Below are positions 17,166 to 25,293 of a DNA stretch of 56,624 nucleotides, piece after piece; position 1 is the stretch's first letter, and every line of letters begins with the position of its first letter. Below the pieces are notes generated by a model, which saw nothing but the letters and a program-made list of their open reading frames with translations, was not told the DNA's origin and did no database searches. The DNA is taken from positions 1 through 56,624 of the forward strand of contig JALFLH010000001.1 of NCBI GenBank assembly GCA_022774865.1, read 5' to 3'. The DNA comes from Clostridiales bacterium (GTDB lineage: Bacteria; Bacillota; Clostridia; Oscillospirales; Oscillospiraceae). Both the position numbers and the translations under genes were made by a program.

Positions 17166-17234
17166 ATGAACGCCATTGCCTCTTCTGCTTCCTTTTACTT
17201 TTATTACTATTACTTTTTTACCCGTAAAAAGTAA
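17166..17234 (+). CDS. Phe/Tyr-rich attenuator leader peptide
   Basis: 22 residues; GGAGG sits 6 bases before ATG 17166. After MNAIASSAS comes FYFYYYYFF, nine consecutive Phe or Tyr codons (four Phe, five Tyr), then TRKK and stop. No Trp codon. The last Tyr/Phe codons and the stop region form an inverted repeat (TATTACTTTTT with AAAAAGTAATA), a candidate pause hairpin. Followed by an intrinsic terminator and the DAHP synthase operon that makes Phe and Tyr. This is the classic layout of ribosome-mediated attenuation: stalling on scarce Phe-tRNA or Tyr-tRNA would prevent termination. Composition and position together make chance very unlikely. Confidence 0.9.
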   Translation: MNAIASSASFYFYYYYFFTRKK

Positions 17235-17278
17235 TAGCGATTTGTGCTGCAGAAAACAGGAGTAAATCAGTCATTTTG

Positions 17279-17318
17279 AAACGCTGCAACGAGATCGCCT
17301 CTCGGTGCAGCGTTTTTT
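17279..17318 (+). terminator. attenuator terminator of the aromatic operon
   Basis: AAACGCTGCA (17279-17288) pairs with TGCAGCGTTT (17306-17315), with an inner CGAGA/TCTCG stem and loop TCGCC, then a T tract to 17318. It lies between the leader peptide and the first structural gene. GCTGCA at 17246-17251 could pair with its 3' arm and act as part of an antiterminator. Confidence 0.88.
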
Positions 17319-17337
17319 ATGTAAGGAGAATAAAACG

Positions 17338-18339
17338 ATGATTGCAGTATTGAAGAGCGGTACCACCCCGGAGCAAACCCAGCACCTGATTGACTGGCTG
17401 AAACGGATGAATCTGGATGTCCATGTATCCCAGGGTAAAGAGATGACCATTCTGGGTCTGATCGGTGACACCAGCAGAGTGGATATGGAGCTTCTCAAAA
17501 GTCTGGAAATCGTGGAGACCGTCAAGCGGGTTTCCGAGCCTTTCAAGCAGGCCAACCGGAAATTCCACCCCAATGATACCATTATTGAAGTGGGCGACGT
17601 GCGCATCGGCGGTGGATATTTCGCCATGATTGCCGGCCCCTGCTCCGTGGAATCCGAGGAGCAGATCATTGAAGTCGCAACCGCCGTTAAGGAATCCGGC
17701 GCCAACATCCTGCGCGGCGGCGCGTTCAAGCCCCGTACCTCTCCCTATGCCTTTCAGGGTCTGAAGGGCGAGGGAATCCATCTGCTTCTGAAGGCGAAGG
17801 AGGCAACCGGGATGCCGATTATCACCGAGCTGATGAACATCAACGATCTGGATCTGTTTGCCGATGTGGATATCATTCAGGTCGGCGCCCGGAATATGCA
17901 GAACTTCGATCTTCTGAAGGAGCTGGGCAAGACAAAAAAGCCCATTCTGCTCAAGCGGGGTCTGGCCAACACCTTCCTGGAGCTGCTGATGAGCGCCGAA
18001 TATATCATGAGCGAGGGCAACAGTCAGGTGATTTTGTGTGAACGGGGTATCCGCACCTTTGAGACCTACACCCGTAATACACTGGATCTGTCCGCCGTGC
18101 CCGTGCTCCACGAACTGAGCCATCTGCCTGTGGTGGTTGACCCCAGCCATGCTACCGGAACATCCAAGCTGGTTCCGCCCATGGCCGTATCCGCCGCCGC
18201 TGCGGGGGCGGACGGCATTATGATAGAGGTGCATAACAACCCGGCCTGCGCCCTGTGCGACGGTGCCCAGTCCCTGACCCCTGCTCAGTTTGATGATCTG
18301 AGCCGCCGGGTGCGCCGGGTGCGGGAGGCAATCGTATGA
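17338..18339 (+). CDS. aroF: 3-deoxy-7-phosphoheptulonate (DAHP) synthase
   Basis: 333 residues. ATG 17338 (MIAVLKSGTTPEQ) has AAGGAG 9 bases upstream. The N-terminal 70 residues form a ferredoxin-like regulatory domain, as in Thermotoga-type class I-beta DAHP synthases, where Phe/Tyr binding inhibits the enzyme. The barrel carries AGPCSVES (Cys ligand), LRGGAFKPRTSPYAFQG, LCERGIRTFE and VDPSHATGT. It joins phosphoenolpyruvate and erythrose 4-phosphate as the first shikimate-pathway step. First gene of the operon; its stop overlaps the tyrA start by four bases. Confidence 0.96.
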   Translation: MIAVLKSGTTPEQTQHLIDWLKRMNLDVHVSQGKEMTILGLIGDTSRVDMELLKSLEIVETVKRVSEPFKQANRKFHPNDTIIEVGDVRIGGGYFAMIAGPCSVESEEQIIEVATAVKESGANILRGGAFKPRTSPYAFQGLKGEGIHLLLKAKEATGMPIITELMNINDLDLFADVDIIQVGARNMQNFDLLKELGKTKKPILLKRGLANTFLELLMSAEYIMSEGNSQVILCERGIRTFETYTRNTLDLSAVPVLHELSHLPVVVDPSHATGTSKLVPPMAVSAAAAGADGIMIEVHNNPACALCDGAQSLTPAQFDDLSRRVRRVREAIV

Positions 18340-19166
18340 AGGTCGGCATTTTAGGACTTGGCCTGATTGGCGGAAGCCTCGCCAGAGCCTATGCCATCGC
18401 CGGACACACCGTGTACGCCAGCGTACGAAATGAATCCATGCTTTCTTTCGCCCAGCTTGCCGGAGCGGTTCACGCGCCTCTGACGCAGAATAACATCGGC
18501 CAGTGCGACCTGATCCTGCTGGCCATCTATCCGGACGGCTGCGCCTCCTGGCTGGAGGAAAACGCACCCTCTATCAGCCCGGACACGCTGGTCATCGACT
18601 GCTGCGGCATCAAGCGGGAAATCTGCCGCCGCAGCTTCCCGCTGGCAGAGCGGTACGGATTTACCTTCGTGGGCGGCCACCCCATGGCCGGTTCCCAGTT
18701 TTCCGGCTTTAAATACAGCCGGGCGGATTTATTTGAAAACGCGCCCATGGTGCTGGTTCCGCCCCGGTTCGACGACATGGAGCTGCTGGACAGGTGCAAG
18801 CGCGCACTGGCTCCCTGCGGCTTCGGCTCCTTCTCCGTCACCACGGCAGAAGAGCACGACCGTCTGATTGCCTTTACGTCCCAAATGCCCCATATTCTAA
18901 GCAATGCATTCATAAAGTCCCCCACTGCCCTGCGCCACAAGGGCTTCTCTGCCGGAAGCTACAAAGATCTGACCCGGGTGGCCTGGCTCAATCCCCAGAT
19001 GTGGGCAGAGCTGTTTCTGGAAAACCGGGACAACACCCTATTCGAGCTGGATACCTATATTCAGAATCTGAGCGCCTATCGGGATGCCATTGCAAACAAT
19101 GATCTGGAAACACTGACCGCGCTGCTGGAGGAAGGCAAGCGCCGTAAGGAGGAGGTTGACGGATGA
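18336..19166 (+). CDS. tyrA: prephenate dehydrogenase
   Basis: 276 residues. N-terminal Rossmann motif GILGLGLIGGSLARAY, central GGHPMAGS and EEHDRLIAFTSQMPH with the catalytic His region, then a helical dimerisation domain. No C-terminal ACT domain is present, so feedback control must come from elsewhere. Converts prephenate to 4-hydroxyphenylpyruvate with NAD, the Tyr branch. Overlaps aroF and aroB by four bases (ATGA) on both sides. Confidence 0.93.
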   Translation: MKVGILGLGLIGGSLARAYAIAGHTVYASVRNESMLSFAQLAGAVHAPLTQNNIGQCDLILLAIYPDGCASWLEENAPSISPDTLVIDCCGIKREICRRSFPLAERYGFTFVGGHPMAGSQFSGFKYSRADLFENAPMVLVPPRFDDMELLDRCKRALAPCGFGSFSVTTAEEHDRLIAFTSQMPHILSNAFIKSPTALRHKGFSAGSYKDLTRVAWLNPQMWAELFLENRDNTLFELDTYIQNLSAYRDAIANNDLETLTALLEEGKRRKEEVDG

Positions 19167-20215
19167 ACACGGTCCATGTTACCGCTTCCCGGAGTTACGA
19201 TGTTTTGATCGGCAGCGGACTGCTTTCCACCGTGGGACAGCGCGCCGCGGCCATGGGGAATGTCAAAAAAGTCTGCATTGTCAGCGAGTCAACCGTCTGG
19301 CCGCTCTACGGCGCATCCGTTCGGAAAAGTCTTTCTGATGCCGGGCTGGAAACCTGTGAATTTATCTTTCCAGCCGGTGAAAAAAGCAAAAACGGCCAGA
19401 CTTTTCTTTCTCTTCTCAACTTTCTGGCGGAAAACCGGCTGACCCGCGCCGATCTGATTTTAGCGCTGGGCGGCGGCGTGGTTGGGGATCTGGCCGGATT
19501 CGCGGCGGCCTCTTTTCTGCGGGGTATTCCGTTTATTCAGGTACCCACCACCCTGCTGGCCGCTGTGGATTCTTCCGTGGGCGGCAAAACCGCCATCGAT
19601 CTTCCCGCCGGGAAAAATCTGGCAGGTGCCTTTTACCAGCCGAGCCTGGTGCTTTGCGACATTGACACGCTGAACACCCTGCCCGCCGAAACATTCCGGG
19701 ACGGGTGCGCGGAGGTGATTAAATACTGCATTCTGTATGATCCCGCCCTGTTTGCCCATCTGTTGGAACGGGGACTTTCCTTTGACCGGGAGGCCGTCAT
19801 CACCCGATGCGTGGAGCTGAAACGGGATGTGGTTGCCCAGGACGAATTCGACACCGGCGCACGGATGCGGCTGAATCTTGGGCACACCGTCGGCCATGGC
19901 ATCGAGGCACAAAGCAACTTTGAGATTTCTCACGGACAGGCGGTGGCCGCTGGTATGGCCATTGTCACCCGTGCGGGATACGCGCTCGGAATCTGCGAAC
20001 AGGAAACCCGGGACGCGGTACTCTCGGTTCTTCGTGTCTTCGGCCTTCCGGTTGCCTGCAAGTACCGTGCTGAGGACCTTTACCGCAGTGCCCTTTCCGA
20101 CAAAAAAAGAAGCGGCGGCACGGTGAATCTGATCGTGCCCCGCCGGATCGGCGACTGCGTGATTCGTCCCACGCCCGTCGATGAAATGCAATCTTTTATT
20201 CAGGCAGGACTTTAA
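19163..20215 (+). CDS. aroB: 3-dehydroquinate synthase
   Basis: 350 residues, usual length. NAD-binding LALGGGVVGDLAGFAA near 105, then PTTLLAAVDSSVGGKTAID, metal ligands in DGCAEVIKY, and LGHTVGHGIE with the zinc-binding His residues. Cyclises DAHP to 3-dehydroquinate, step two. Start ATGA overlaps tyrA; aroA begins one base after its stop. Confidence 0.96.
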   Translation: MNTVHVTASRSYDVLIGSGLLSTVGQRAAAMGNVKKVCIVSESTVWPLYGASVRKSLSDAGLETCEFIFPAGEKSKNGQTFLSLLNFLAENRLTRADLILALGGGVVGDLAGFAAASFLRGIPFIQVPTTLLAAVDSSVGGKTAIDLPAGKNLAGAFYQPSLVLCDIDTLNTLPAETFRDGCAEVIKYCILYDPALFAHLLERGLSFDREAVITRCVELKRDVVAQDEFDTGARMRLNLGHTVGHGIEAQSNFEISHGQAVAAGMAIVTRAGYALGICEQETRDAVLSVLRVFGLPVACKYRAEDLYRSALSDKKRSGGTVNLIVPRRIGDCVIRPTPVDEMQSFIQAGL

Positions 20216-20216
20216 T

Positions 20217-21383
20217 ATGGACATTACCATCCAACCGGGAAAACTGCGCGGCCGAATTGCCGCCGTTCCCTCCAAATCTCAGGCGCACCGTCTGATGATC
20301 TGCGCCGCCCTGGCGGACAAGCCCACGACGCTGATCTGCCCGGACACCAACCGAGACATTGCGGCGACGGCAGCCTGCCTGAACGCGCTGGACGCGCGGG
20401 TAACCCGCATGGAAAGCGGATACCGGATTGAGCCCATCCGGCATATCCCGAATTTCGCCCTTCTCCGCTGCGGTGAGAGCGGCTCCACCCTGCGGTTTAT
20501 GCTCCCCATCGTGGGAGCACTGGGCGTGGATACCGTCTTTGAGATGGAGGGAAGGCTTCCTCAGCGTCCCCTTTCCCCGCTGTGGGAAGAAATGGAGCGG
20601 ATGGGCTGCGCCCTTTCCCGCCCCACCGAAACCACAATTCACTGTCAGGGGAAGCTGCACAGCGGCATCTATTCCATTAACGGCAGCGTATCCAGTCAGT
20701 TCATCACCGGGCTGCTGTTTGCCCTCTCCCTGCTGCCGGGCAAATGCAGGCTGGACATCACCGGAAAGATCGAGTCGCAGCCCTATATCGCCATGACCCA
20801 TCAGGCAATGGCGCTGTTCGGCGCGCCGGACTACCGCTCCCCCGGCACCGTGGCCGTAGAAGGCGACTGGAGCAACGGCGCATTCTTTCTGGCGGCGAAC
20901 GCGCTGGGCAGCGAACTGGAAATCACAAATCTGGATTCCGCCTCAGCGCAGGGAGACCGGGCTGTTGTAGAATACCTCCGGCGGTTGGAATCTCACTGCG
21001 TCATTGACGCAGCCCAGACACCGGATTTGGTTCCCATACTGGCCGTGGCGGCCGGCGCAAAACATGGCGCGGTTTTTGAAAACGCGGGCAGGCTCCGCCT
21101 GAAGGAAACGGATCGGCTGGCCACCACCACCGCCTTGATCAATCATTTAGGCGGCTGCGCCCGGGTCGAGGGAGACACGCTGATTGTGGAAGGCACCGGC
21201 TATACCAGCGGAACCGTGGACGCCACAGGCGACCACCGCATCGCAATGGCCGCCGGCATCGCGGCCACTGTCTGTACCGGCCCCGTGACCATCATCCACG
21301 CAGAGGAAGTTCAAAAATCCTATCCCAGATTCTGGGAGGAATACCGCCGCTTGGGAGGGAATTATGAGCAGCACCTACGGTGA
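20217..21383 (+). CDS. aroA: 3-phosphoshikimate 1-carboxyvinyltransferase (EPSP synthase)
   Basis: 388 residues, shorter than the usual 420-430. ATG 20217 follows AGGA in the end of aroB. Motifs: PSKSQAHRLMICAAL near the N-terminus (PEP/shikimate-3-phosphate binding), GESGSTLRFMLPI in place of the canonical GNAGT segment, SSQFITGLLFAL, and LKETDRL. The GESGST variant resembles divergent class II-like enzymes, some of which are less sensitive to glyphosate; that property is only an inference. Sixth shikimate step. Overlaps aroC by 20 bases. Confidence 0.95.
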   Translation: MDITIQPGKLRGRIAAVPSKSQAHRLMICAALADKPTTLICPDTNRDIAATAACLNALDARVTRMESGYRIEPIRHIPNFALLRCGESGSTLRFMLPIVGALGVDTVFEMEGRLPQRPLSPLWEEMERMGCALSRPTETTIHCQGKLHSGIYSINGSVSSQFITGLLFALSLLPGKCRLDITGKIESQPYIAMTHQAMALFGAPDYRSPGTVAVEGDWSNGAFFLAANALGSELEITNLDSASAQGDRAVVEYLRRLESHCVIDAAQTPDLVPILAVAAGAKHGAVFENAGRLRLKETDRLATTTALINHLGGCARVEGDTLIVEGTGYTSGTVDATGDHRIAMAAGIAATVCTGPVTIIHAEEVQKSYPRFWEEYRRLGGNYEQHLR

Positions 21384-22455
21384 AAATCTGAAATTGTCCA
21401 TTTTCGGCCAGTCCCACGGGGGCGGCATCGGCATGACGCTGGACGGCATCCCGGCCGGACTTCCGGTTGACACGGAAAAGCTTCAATCGTTTCTAAACCG
21501 GCGCGCCCCAGGGCAGAACGACTGGTCCACCCCCCGAGCCGAGGAGGACCGGCCCGAATTTCTCTCCGGCCTGCTTGACGGCTATACCTGCGGCGCGCCC
21601 ATTGCCGCCGTGATTTACAACAAAAACACCCGTTCCGGGGACTACGCCAATCTGAAGGACTGTCCCCGGCCCGGCCACGCGGACTACACCGCCGAAATTA
21701 AGTACGGCGGTTTTCAGGACGCCGCCGGCGGCGGACATTTTTCCGGCCGGTTGACGGCTCCCCTGTGCATCGCGGGCGGATTGTGCAAGCAATGGCTTGA
21801 GGAACTGGACATCCACGTCGGTGCGCACATCTACGCCATTGGTGGCATCCCGGACACGCCGTTTGATCCGCTGATGCCCCAGCTTGGCAAGATCGGGACG
21901 GTGTTTCCGGTACTGTCCGAAGCCGCAGGCGCGGCAATGCGCCAGCGCATCTCCGCTACCCGTGCCGAGGGTGACAGCGTGGGGGGCGTCATCGAATGCG
22001 CCGTCACCGGTCTGCCCGCCGGAATCGGCGAACCCATGTTCGGCGGCGTAGAAAGCCGCATTTCCGCCATCGTCTACGGAATCCCGGCGGTCAAGGGTGT
22101 GGAATTTGGTTCCGGTTTTCAAGCCGCTGCCCTGCGCGGAAGTGTAAACAATGATGCATATCTGGTGGAAAACGGCCGGATTCGGACACAAACCAACAAC
22201 TGCGGCGGCATTCTGGGCGGTATCACCAACGGGATGCCTTTGATCTTCCGCGCCGCTTTCAAGCCGACCCCTTCCATCTCCCGTCCTCAGCAGAGCGTTT
22301 CCATCAGCCGGATGGAGCAAACTGAGCTGATTGTCAGGGGCCGGCACGACCCCTGCATTGTCCCCCGGGCGGTTCCGGTGGTGGAATCCGCCGCCGCCAT
22401 CGCGATTTTTGACTTAATTCTGGGCAATACCCAGTCAAACAGGAGGAAGCAGTAA
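21364..22455 (+). CDS. aroC: chorismate synthase
   Basis: 363 residues. GGGAGGG precedes the ATG inside the end of aroA. Begins SSTYGENLKLSIFGQSHGGGIG; the canonical GESHG is GQSHG here. RPGHADYT is present, but the usual GGRSSARET signature reads GGGHFSGRLTAP, the form seen in a divergent clostridial subclass. NCGGILGGITNGMP and KPTPSI follow as normal. Uses reduced FMN to turn EPSP into chorismate, step seven. Followed by pheA one base after its stop. Confidence 0.94.
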   Translation: MSSTYGENLKLSIFGQSHGGGIGMTLDGIPAGLPVDTEKLQSFLNRRAPGQNDWSTPRAEEDRPEFLSGLLDGYTCGAPIAAVIYNKNTRSGDYANLKDCPRPGHADYTAEIKYGGFQDAAGGGHFSGRLTAPLCIAGGLCKQWLEELDIHVGAHIYAIGGIPDTPFDPLMPQLGKIGTVFPVLSEAAGAAMRQRISATRAEGDSVGGVIECAVTGLPAGIGEPMFGGVESRISAIVYGIPAVKGVEFGSGFQAAALRGSVNNDAYLVENGRIRTQTNNCGGILGGITNGMPLIFRAAFKPTPSISRPQQSVSISRMEQTELIVRGRHDPCIVPRAVPVVESAAAIAIFDLILGNTQSNRRKQ

Positions 22456-22456
22456 C

Positions 22457-23599
22457 ATGGATCTCAAGGAACTTCGCGGCCAAATGGATCAGATTGATGA
22501 CGATCTGGTCAAGCTGTTCTGCCGGCGCATGGACGTGGCCGCCCAGATTGCGGATTACAAAAAAGAGCATAATCTTCCCATTCTCATGCCGACCCGTGAG
22601 CGGGAAAAGCTGCAGGACGTGGCTGAAAAAGCGGGGCCTGAGATGGCCAATTATACCCGGGTACTGTATTCCATGCTTTTTGAGCTGAGCCGCAGCTACC
22701 AGTCCAAACGGGCTGATACCCTCACCCCGCTGTATCAGCAGATCACGAAGGCCATGGAAAACACCCCCAGGCTGTTTCCGCAGGCGCCCATGGTTGCCTG
22801 TCAGGGCGTGGAGGGCGCATACTCCCAGATTGCCTGTGAAAAGATTTTCAAGTCTCCCTTCATCCTGTATTTCAAAAATTTTGAGGGTGTCTTCAACGCC
22901 ATTGAGCAGGGACTTTGCCAATACGGCATTCTCCCGCTGGAAAATTCCACGGCCGGTTCCGTCAAAAAAGTGTATGACCTGATGATCCAGCACAATTTCT
23001 CCATTGTCCGAACTTTCCGGCTGAAGGTTGACCACAATCTGCTGGTCAAGCCCGGCACGAAACTCTCCGAGATCAAGGAAATCTACTCCCACGAGCAGGC
23101 CATCGGGCAGTGCAGCGAATTTTTGCAGGGGCTCGCCAACGTGAACGTCATCCCGGTTGCCAACACCGCTGTGGCGGCGGAGATGGTCTCCAAATCCGAC
23201 CGCGGCGGCGTTGCGGCCATTTCCAGCCGGAACTGCGCGGAACTGTACAATCTAGAGTGTCTGGCATCCTCCATACAGGACAAGGGCAACAACCGCACCC
23301 GCTTCATCTGCATCAGCAAGAACCTGGAAATCTATCCTGGTTCCGACAAAACCAGCATCATGATGGTGCTCCCCCACCGCCCCGGTTCCCTGTACAAGGT
23401 TCTGGCACGGCTCTATACGCTGGGCATCAACGTGACCAAGCTGGAATCCCGCCCCATTCCCGACCGGGATTTTGAATTCATGTTCTACTTTGATCTGGAA
23501 ACCTCCATCTATTCTGAGGAATTTGTCCAGTTGATGTGCGAACTGGATGAGCTGTGTGAGGAATTCAAGTATCTGGGCAGCTACTGCGAGGTCGTGTGA
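22457..23599 (+). CDS. pheA: bifunctional chorismate mutase/prephenate dehydratase (P-protein)
   Basis: 380 residues. About 1-90 is an AroQ-type chorismate mutase (DLKELRGQMDQIDDDLVKLFCRRMD); about 105-285 the dehydratase with GVEGAYSQIACEKIF, PLENSTAGSV and the NRTRFICI threonine motif; the end is an ACT domain with HRPGSLYKVL and ESRPIP, the Phe-binding motif, so feedback inhibition by Phe is expected. Makes prephenate and then phenylpyruvate. GGAGG lies upstream of the ATG. Its mutase also serves tyrA. Confidence 0.95.
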   Translation: MDLKELRGQMDQIDDDLVKLFCRRMDVAAQIADYKKEHNLPILMPTREREKLQDVAEKAGPEMANYTRVLYSMLFELSRSYQSKRADTLTPLYQQITKAMENTPRLFPQAPMVACQGVEGAYSQIACEKIFKSPFILYFKNFEGVFNAIEQGLCQYGILPLENSTAGSVKKVYDLMIQHNFSIVRTFRLKVDHNLLVKPGTKLSEIKEIYSHEQAIGQCSEFLQGLANVNVIPVANTAVAAEMVSKSDRGGVAAISSRNCAELYNLECLASSIQDKGNNRTRFICISKNLEIYPGSDKTSIMMVLPHRPGSLYKVLARLYTLGINVTKLESRPIPDRDFEFMFYFDLETSIYSEEFVQLMCELDELCEEFKYLGSYCEVV

Positions 23600-24825
23600 T
23601 GAACTGCGGATTATTAGGGCGTAAACTGGGACACAGCTACTCCCCGCAGATTCACGCCCGTCTGGGCAGCTACCGCTATGACCTGTTTGAAAAGGAACCG
23701 GATGAGCTGGCCGGTTTCCTGAAGCACGGGGATTTTACCGGGTTGAACGTAACCGTTCCCTACAAAAAGGACGTAATCCCCTATCTGGACTCCCTCTCCC
23801 CCCGCGCGGAAAAGCTGGGTGCCGTGAATACCATCGTCCGCCGGCCGGATGGTACCCTCGTCGGTCACAATACGGACTATTTCGGATTTCAGACCATGCT
23901 GCAGCGCAGCGGGCTGAATGTAGCCGGGAAAAAGGTTCTGGTACTCGGAAGCGGCGGCGCGTCCATGCCCGTCCGCGCGGTGCTGAACGAAGCCGGTGCC
24001 CGGGTCACAGTCATTTCCCGCAGCGGCGAAAACAACTATTCCAATCTGCACCTCCATGCCGATGCCGCCGTCATTGTCAATACCACCCCGGTGGGAATGT
24101 ACCCGAATGTGGGAAAAACGCCCCTGAATCTGGATCAGTTTCCCGCTCTGGAGGGTGTATTGGATATCATTTTCAACCCTGCCAGAACCCGGCTTCTGAT
24201 GGACGCGGAAAAGCGGGGCGTTGTGGCCATGAACGGCCTGTTGATGCTGGTGGCGCAGGCAAAGGAATCCGCGGAATGGTTCACAGCTTCACCAATCGAC
24301 AATTCCATCATAGACCGGGTGTACACATCACTGCGGCGGCAGATGGAGAACATCATCCTCATCGGGATGCCCGGCTGTGGAAAGTCAACCGTCGGGCGCG
24401 TGCTGGCCGAAAAGCTGGGCAGACAGTTTGTGGACGCGGATCAGGTGCTGGTGCAGAACGCGGGACGCACCATTCCGGAAATCTTTGCCGCCGATGGGGA
24501 GGCGGAATTTCGCGCACTGGAAACCGAAACACTGGAAAGCCTTGGCAGGCAATCCGCGCTGGTGATCGCAACCGGCGGCGGATGCGTGACCCAGCCGCGC
24601 AACTATCCCCTGCTCCGCCAGAATGGCACCATCATCCTGCTGAACCGGGATGTTGAAAGGCTGCCCACGGACGGCCGTCCCCTGTCGCAGGCCAATCCGC
24701 TTGATGTGCTGTATGAATCCCGCAGGCCGCTGTATGAGGCTTTTGCGGATCATCAGGTAGACAACAACGGGAACCCGGATGATACCGTCGAACAGATCAT
24801 CCGGCTCTGGGAGGAAAACGCATGA
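23599..24825 (+). CDS. aroE: fused shikimate dehydrogenase-shikimate kinase
   Basis: 408 residues, two enzymes in one chain. ATG 23599 overlaps the pheA stop; a GTG one codon earlier is possible. Residues 1 to about 250 are AroE: LGHSYSPQIH, NVTVPYKKDVI with the catalytic Lys, GAVNTI, HNTDYFGF, the NADP loop LGSGGAS, and a C-terminal GLLMLVAQAKESAEWF. From about residue 252 is AroK: ILIGMPGCGKSTVGR Walker A, FVDAD, FRALETETL, ATGGGCV and the DGRPLSQ lid. No stop or frameshift lies between them. Catalyses steps four and five. AroE-AroK fusions occur in some Clostridia. Confidence 0.95.
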   Translation: MNCGLLGRKLGHSYSPQIHARLGSYRYDLFEKEPDELAGFLKHGDFTGLNVTVPYKKDVIPYLDSLSPRAEKLGAVNTIVRRPDGTLVGHNTDYFGFQTMLQRSGLNVAGKKVLVLGSGGASMPVRAVLNEAGARVTVISRSGENNYSNLHLHADAAVIVNTTPVGMYPNVGKTPLNLDQFPALEGVLDIIFNPARTRLLMDAEKRGVVAMNGLLMLVAQAKESAEWFTASPIDNSIIDRVYTSLRRQMENIILIGMPGCGKSTVGRVLAEKLGRQFVDADQVLVQNAGRTIPEIFAADGEAEFRALETETLESLGRQSALVIATGGGCVTQPRNYPLLRQNGTIILLNRDVERLPTDGRPLSQANPLDVLYESRRPLYEAFADHQVDNNGNPDDTVEQIIRLWEENA

Positions 24826-25253
24826 AAATTCTGGTTATCAATGGCCCAAACCTGAATATGCTGGGAATTCGGGAGCCGGGCATCTACGGAAGTAGCACCT
24901 TTGCAGACCTGCTGGCGCTGCTGGAACAGACCGGGAAAGAGGAAAATCTGGAAATTCAGCAATACCAGTCCAACCACGAAGGGGATCTGGTGGACAAGAT
25001 CCAGTGGGCCTACGGAAAAATCGATGGGATCGTGATCAATCCCGCCGCCTATACCCATACCAGCGTGGCCATTCTGGACGCGCTGAAGGCCGTTCGAATT
25101 CCGGCGGTGGAGGTGCATATCTCGGATGTGGACGCCCGGGAAGCCTTCCGGCAGATCTCCTACGCCGGAATGGCCTGCGAGCACACCATCAAAGGGCACG
25201 GACTTGCCGGCTACCGGGAAGCCATCCTCTATCTGAAAGCGCATTATGCATAA
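24822..25253 (+). CDS. aroQ: type II 3-dehydroquinate dehydratase
   Basis: 143 residues, normal length. Starts KILVINGPNLNMLGIREPGIYG with the catalytic Tyr and Arg of the flexible lid; QSNHEGDLVDKIQ, INPAAYTHTSVAI and EVHISD follow in family order, with GHGLAGYREAI near the end. Third shikimate step. Overlaps the fusion gene by four bases and closes the operon before a strong terminator. Confidence 0.96.
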   Translation: MKILVINGPNLNMLGIREPGIYGSSTFADLLALLEQTGKEENLEIQQYQSNHEGDLVDKIQWAYGKIDGIVINPAAYTHTSVAILDALKAVRIPAVEVHISDVDAREAFRQISYAGMACEHTIKGHGLAGYREAILYLKAHYA

Positions 25254-25291
25254 AGAAACCGTCTGCCGCAGTTTGCGGCAGACGGTTTCTT
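25253..25291. terminator. bidirectional intrinsic terminator
   Basis: A perfect 18-bp stem (25253-25270 with 25274-25291, loop GTT) starts at the last base of the aroQ stop, with core CCGTCTGCCGCA. T-rich sequence follows on the plus strand. It ends the aromatic operon and the converging permease transcript. Confidence 0.92.
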
Positions 25292-25293
25292 GA

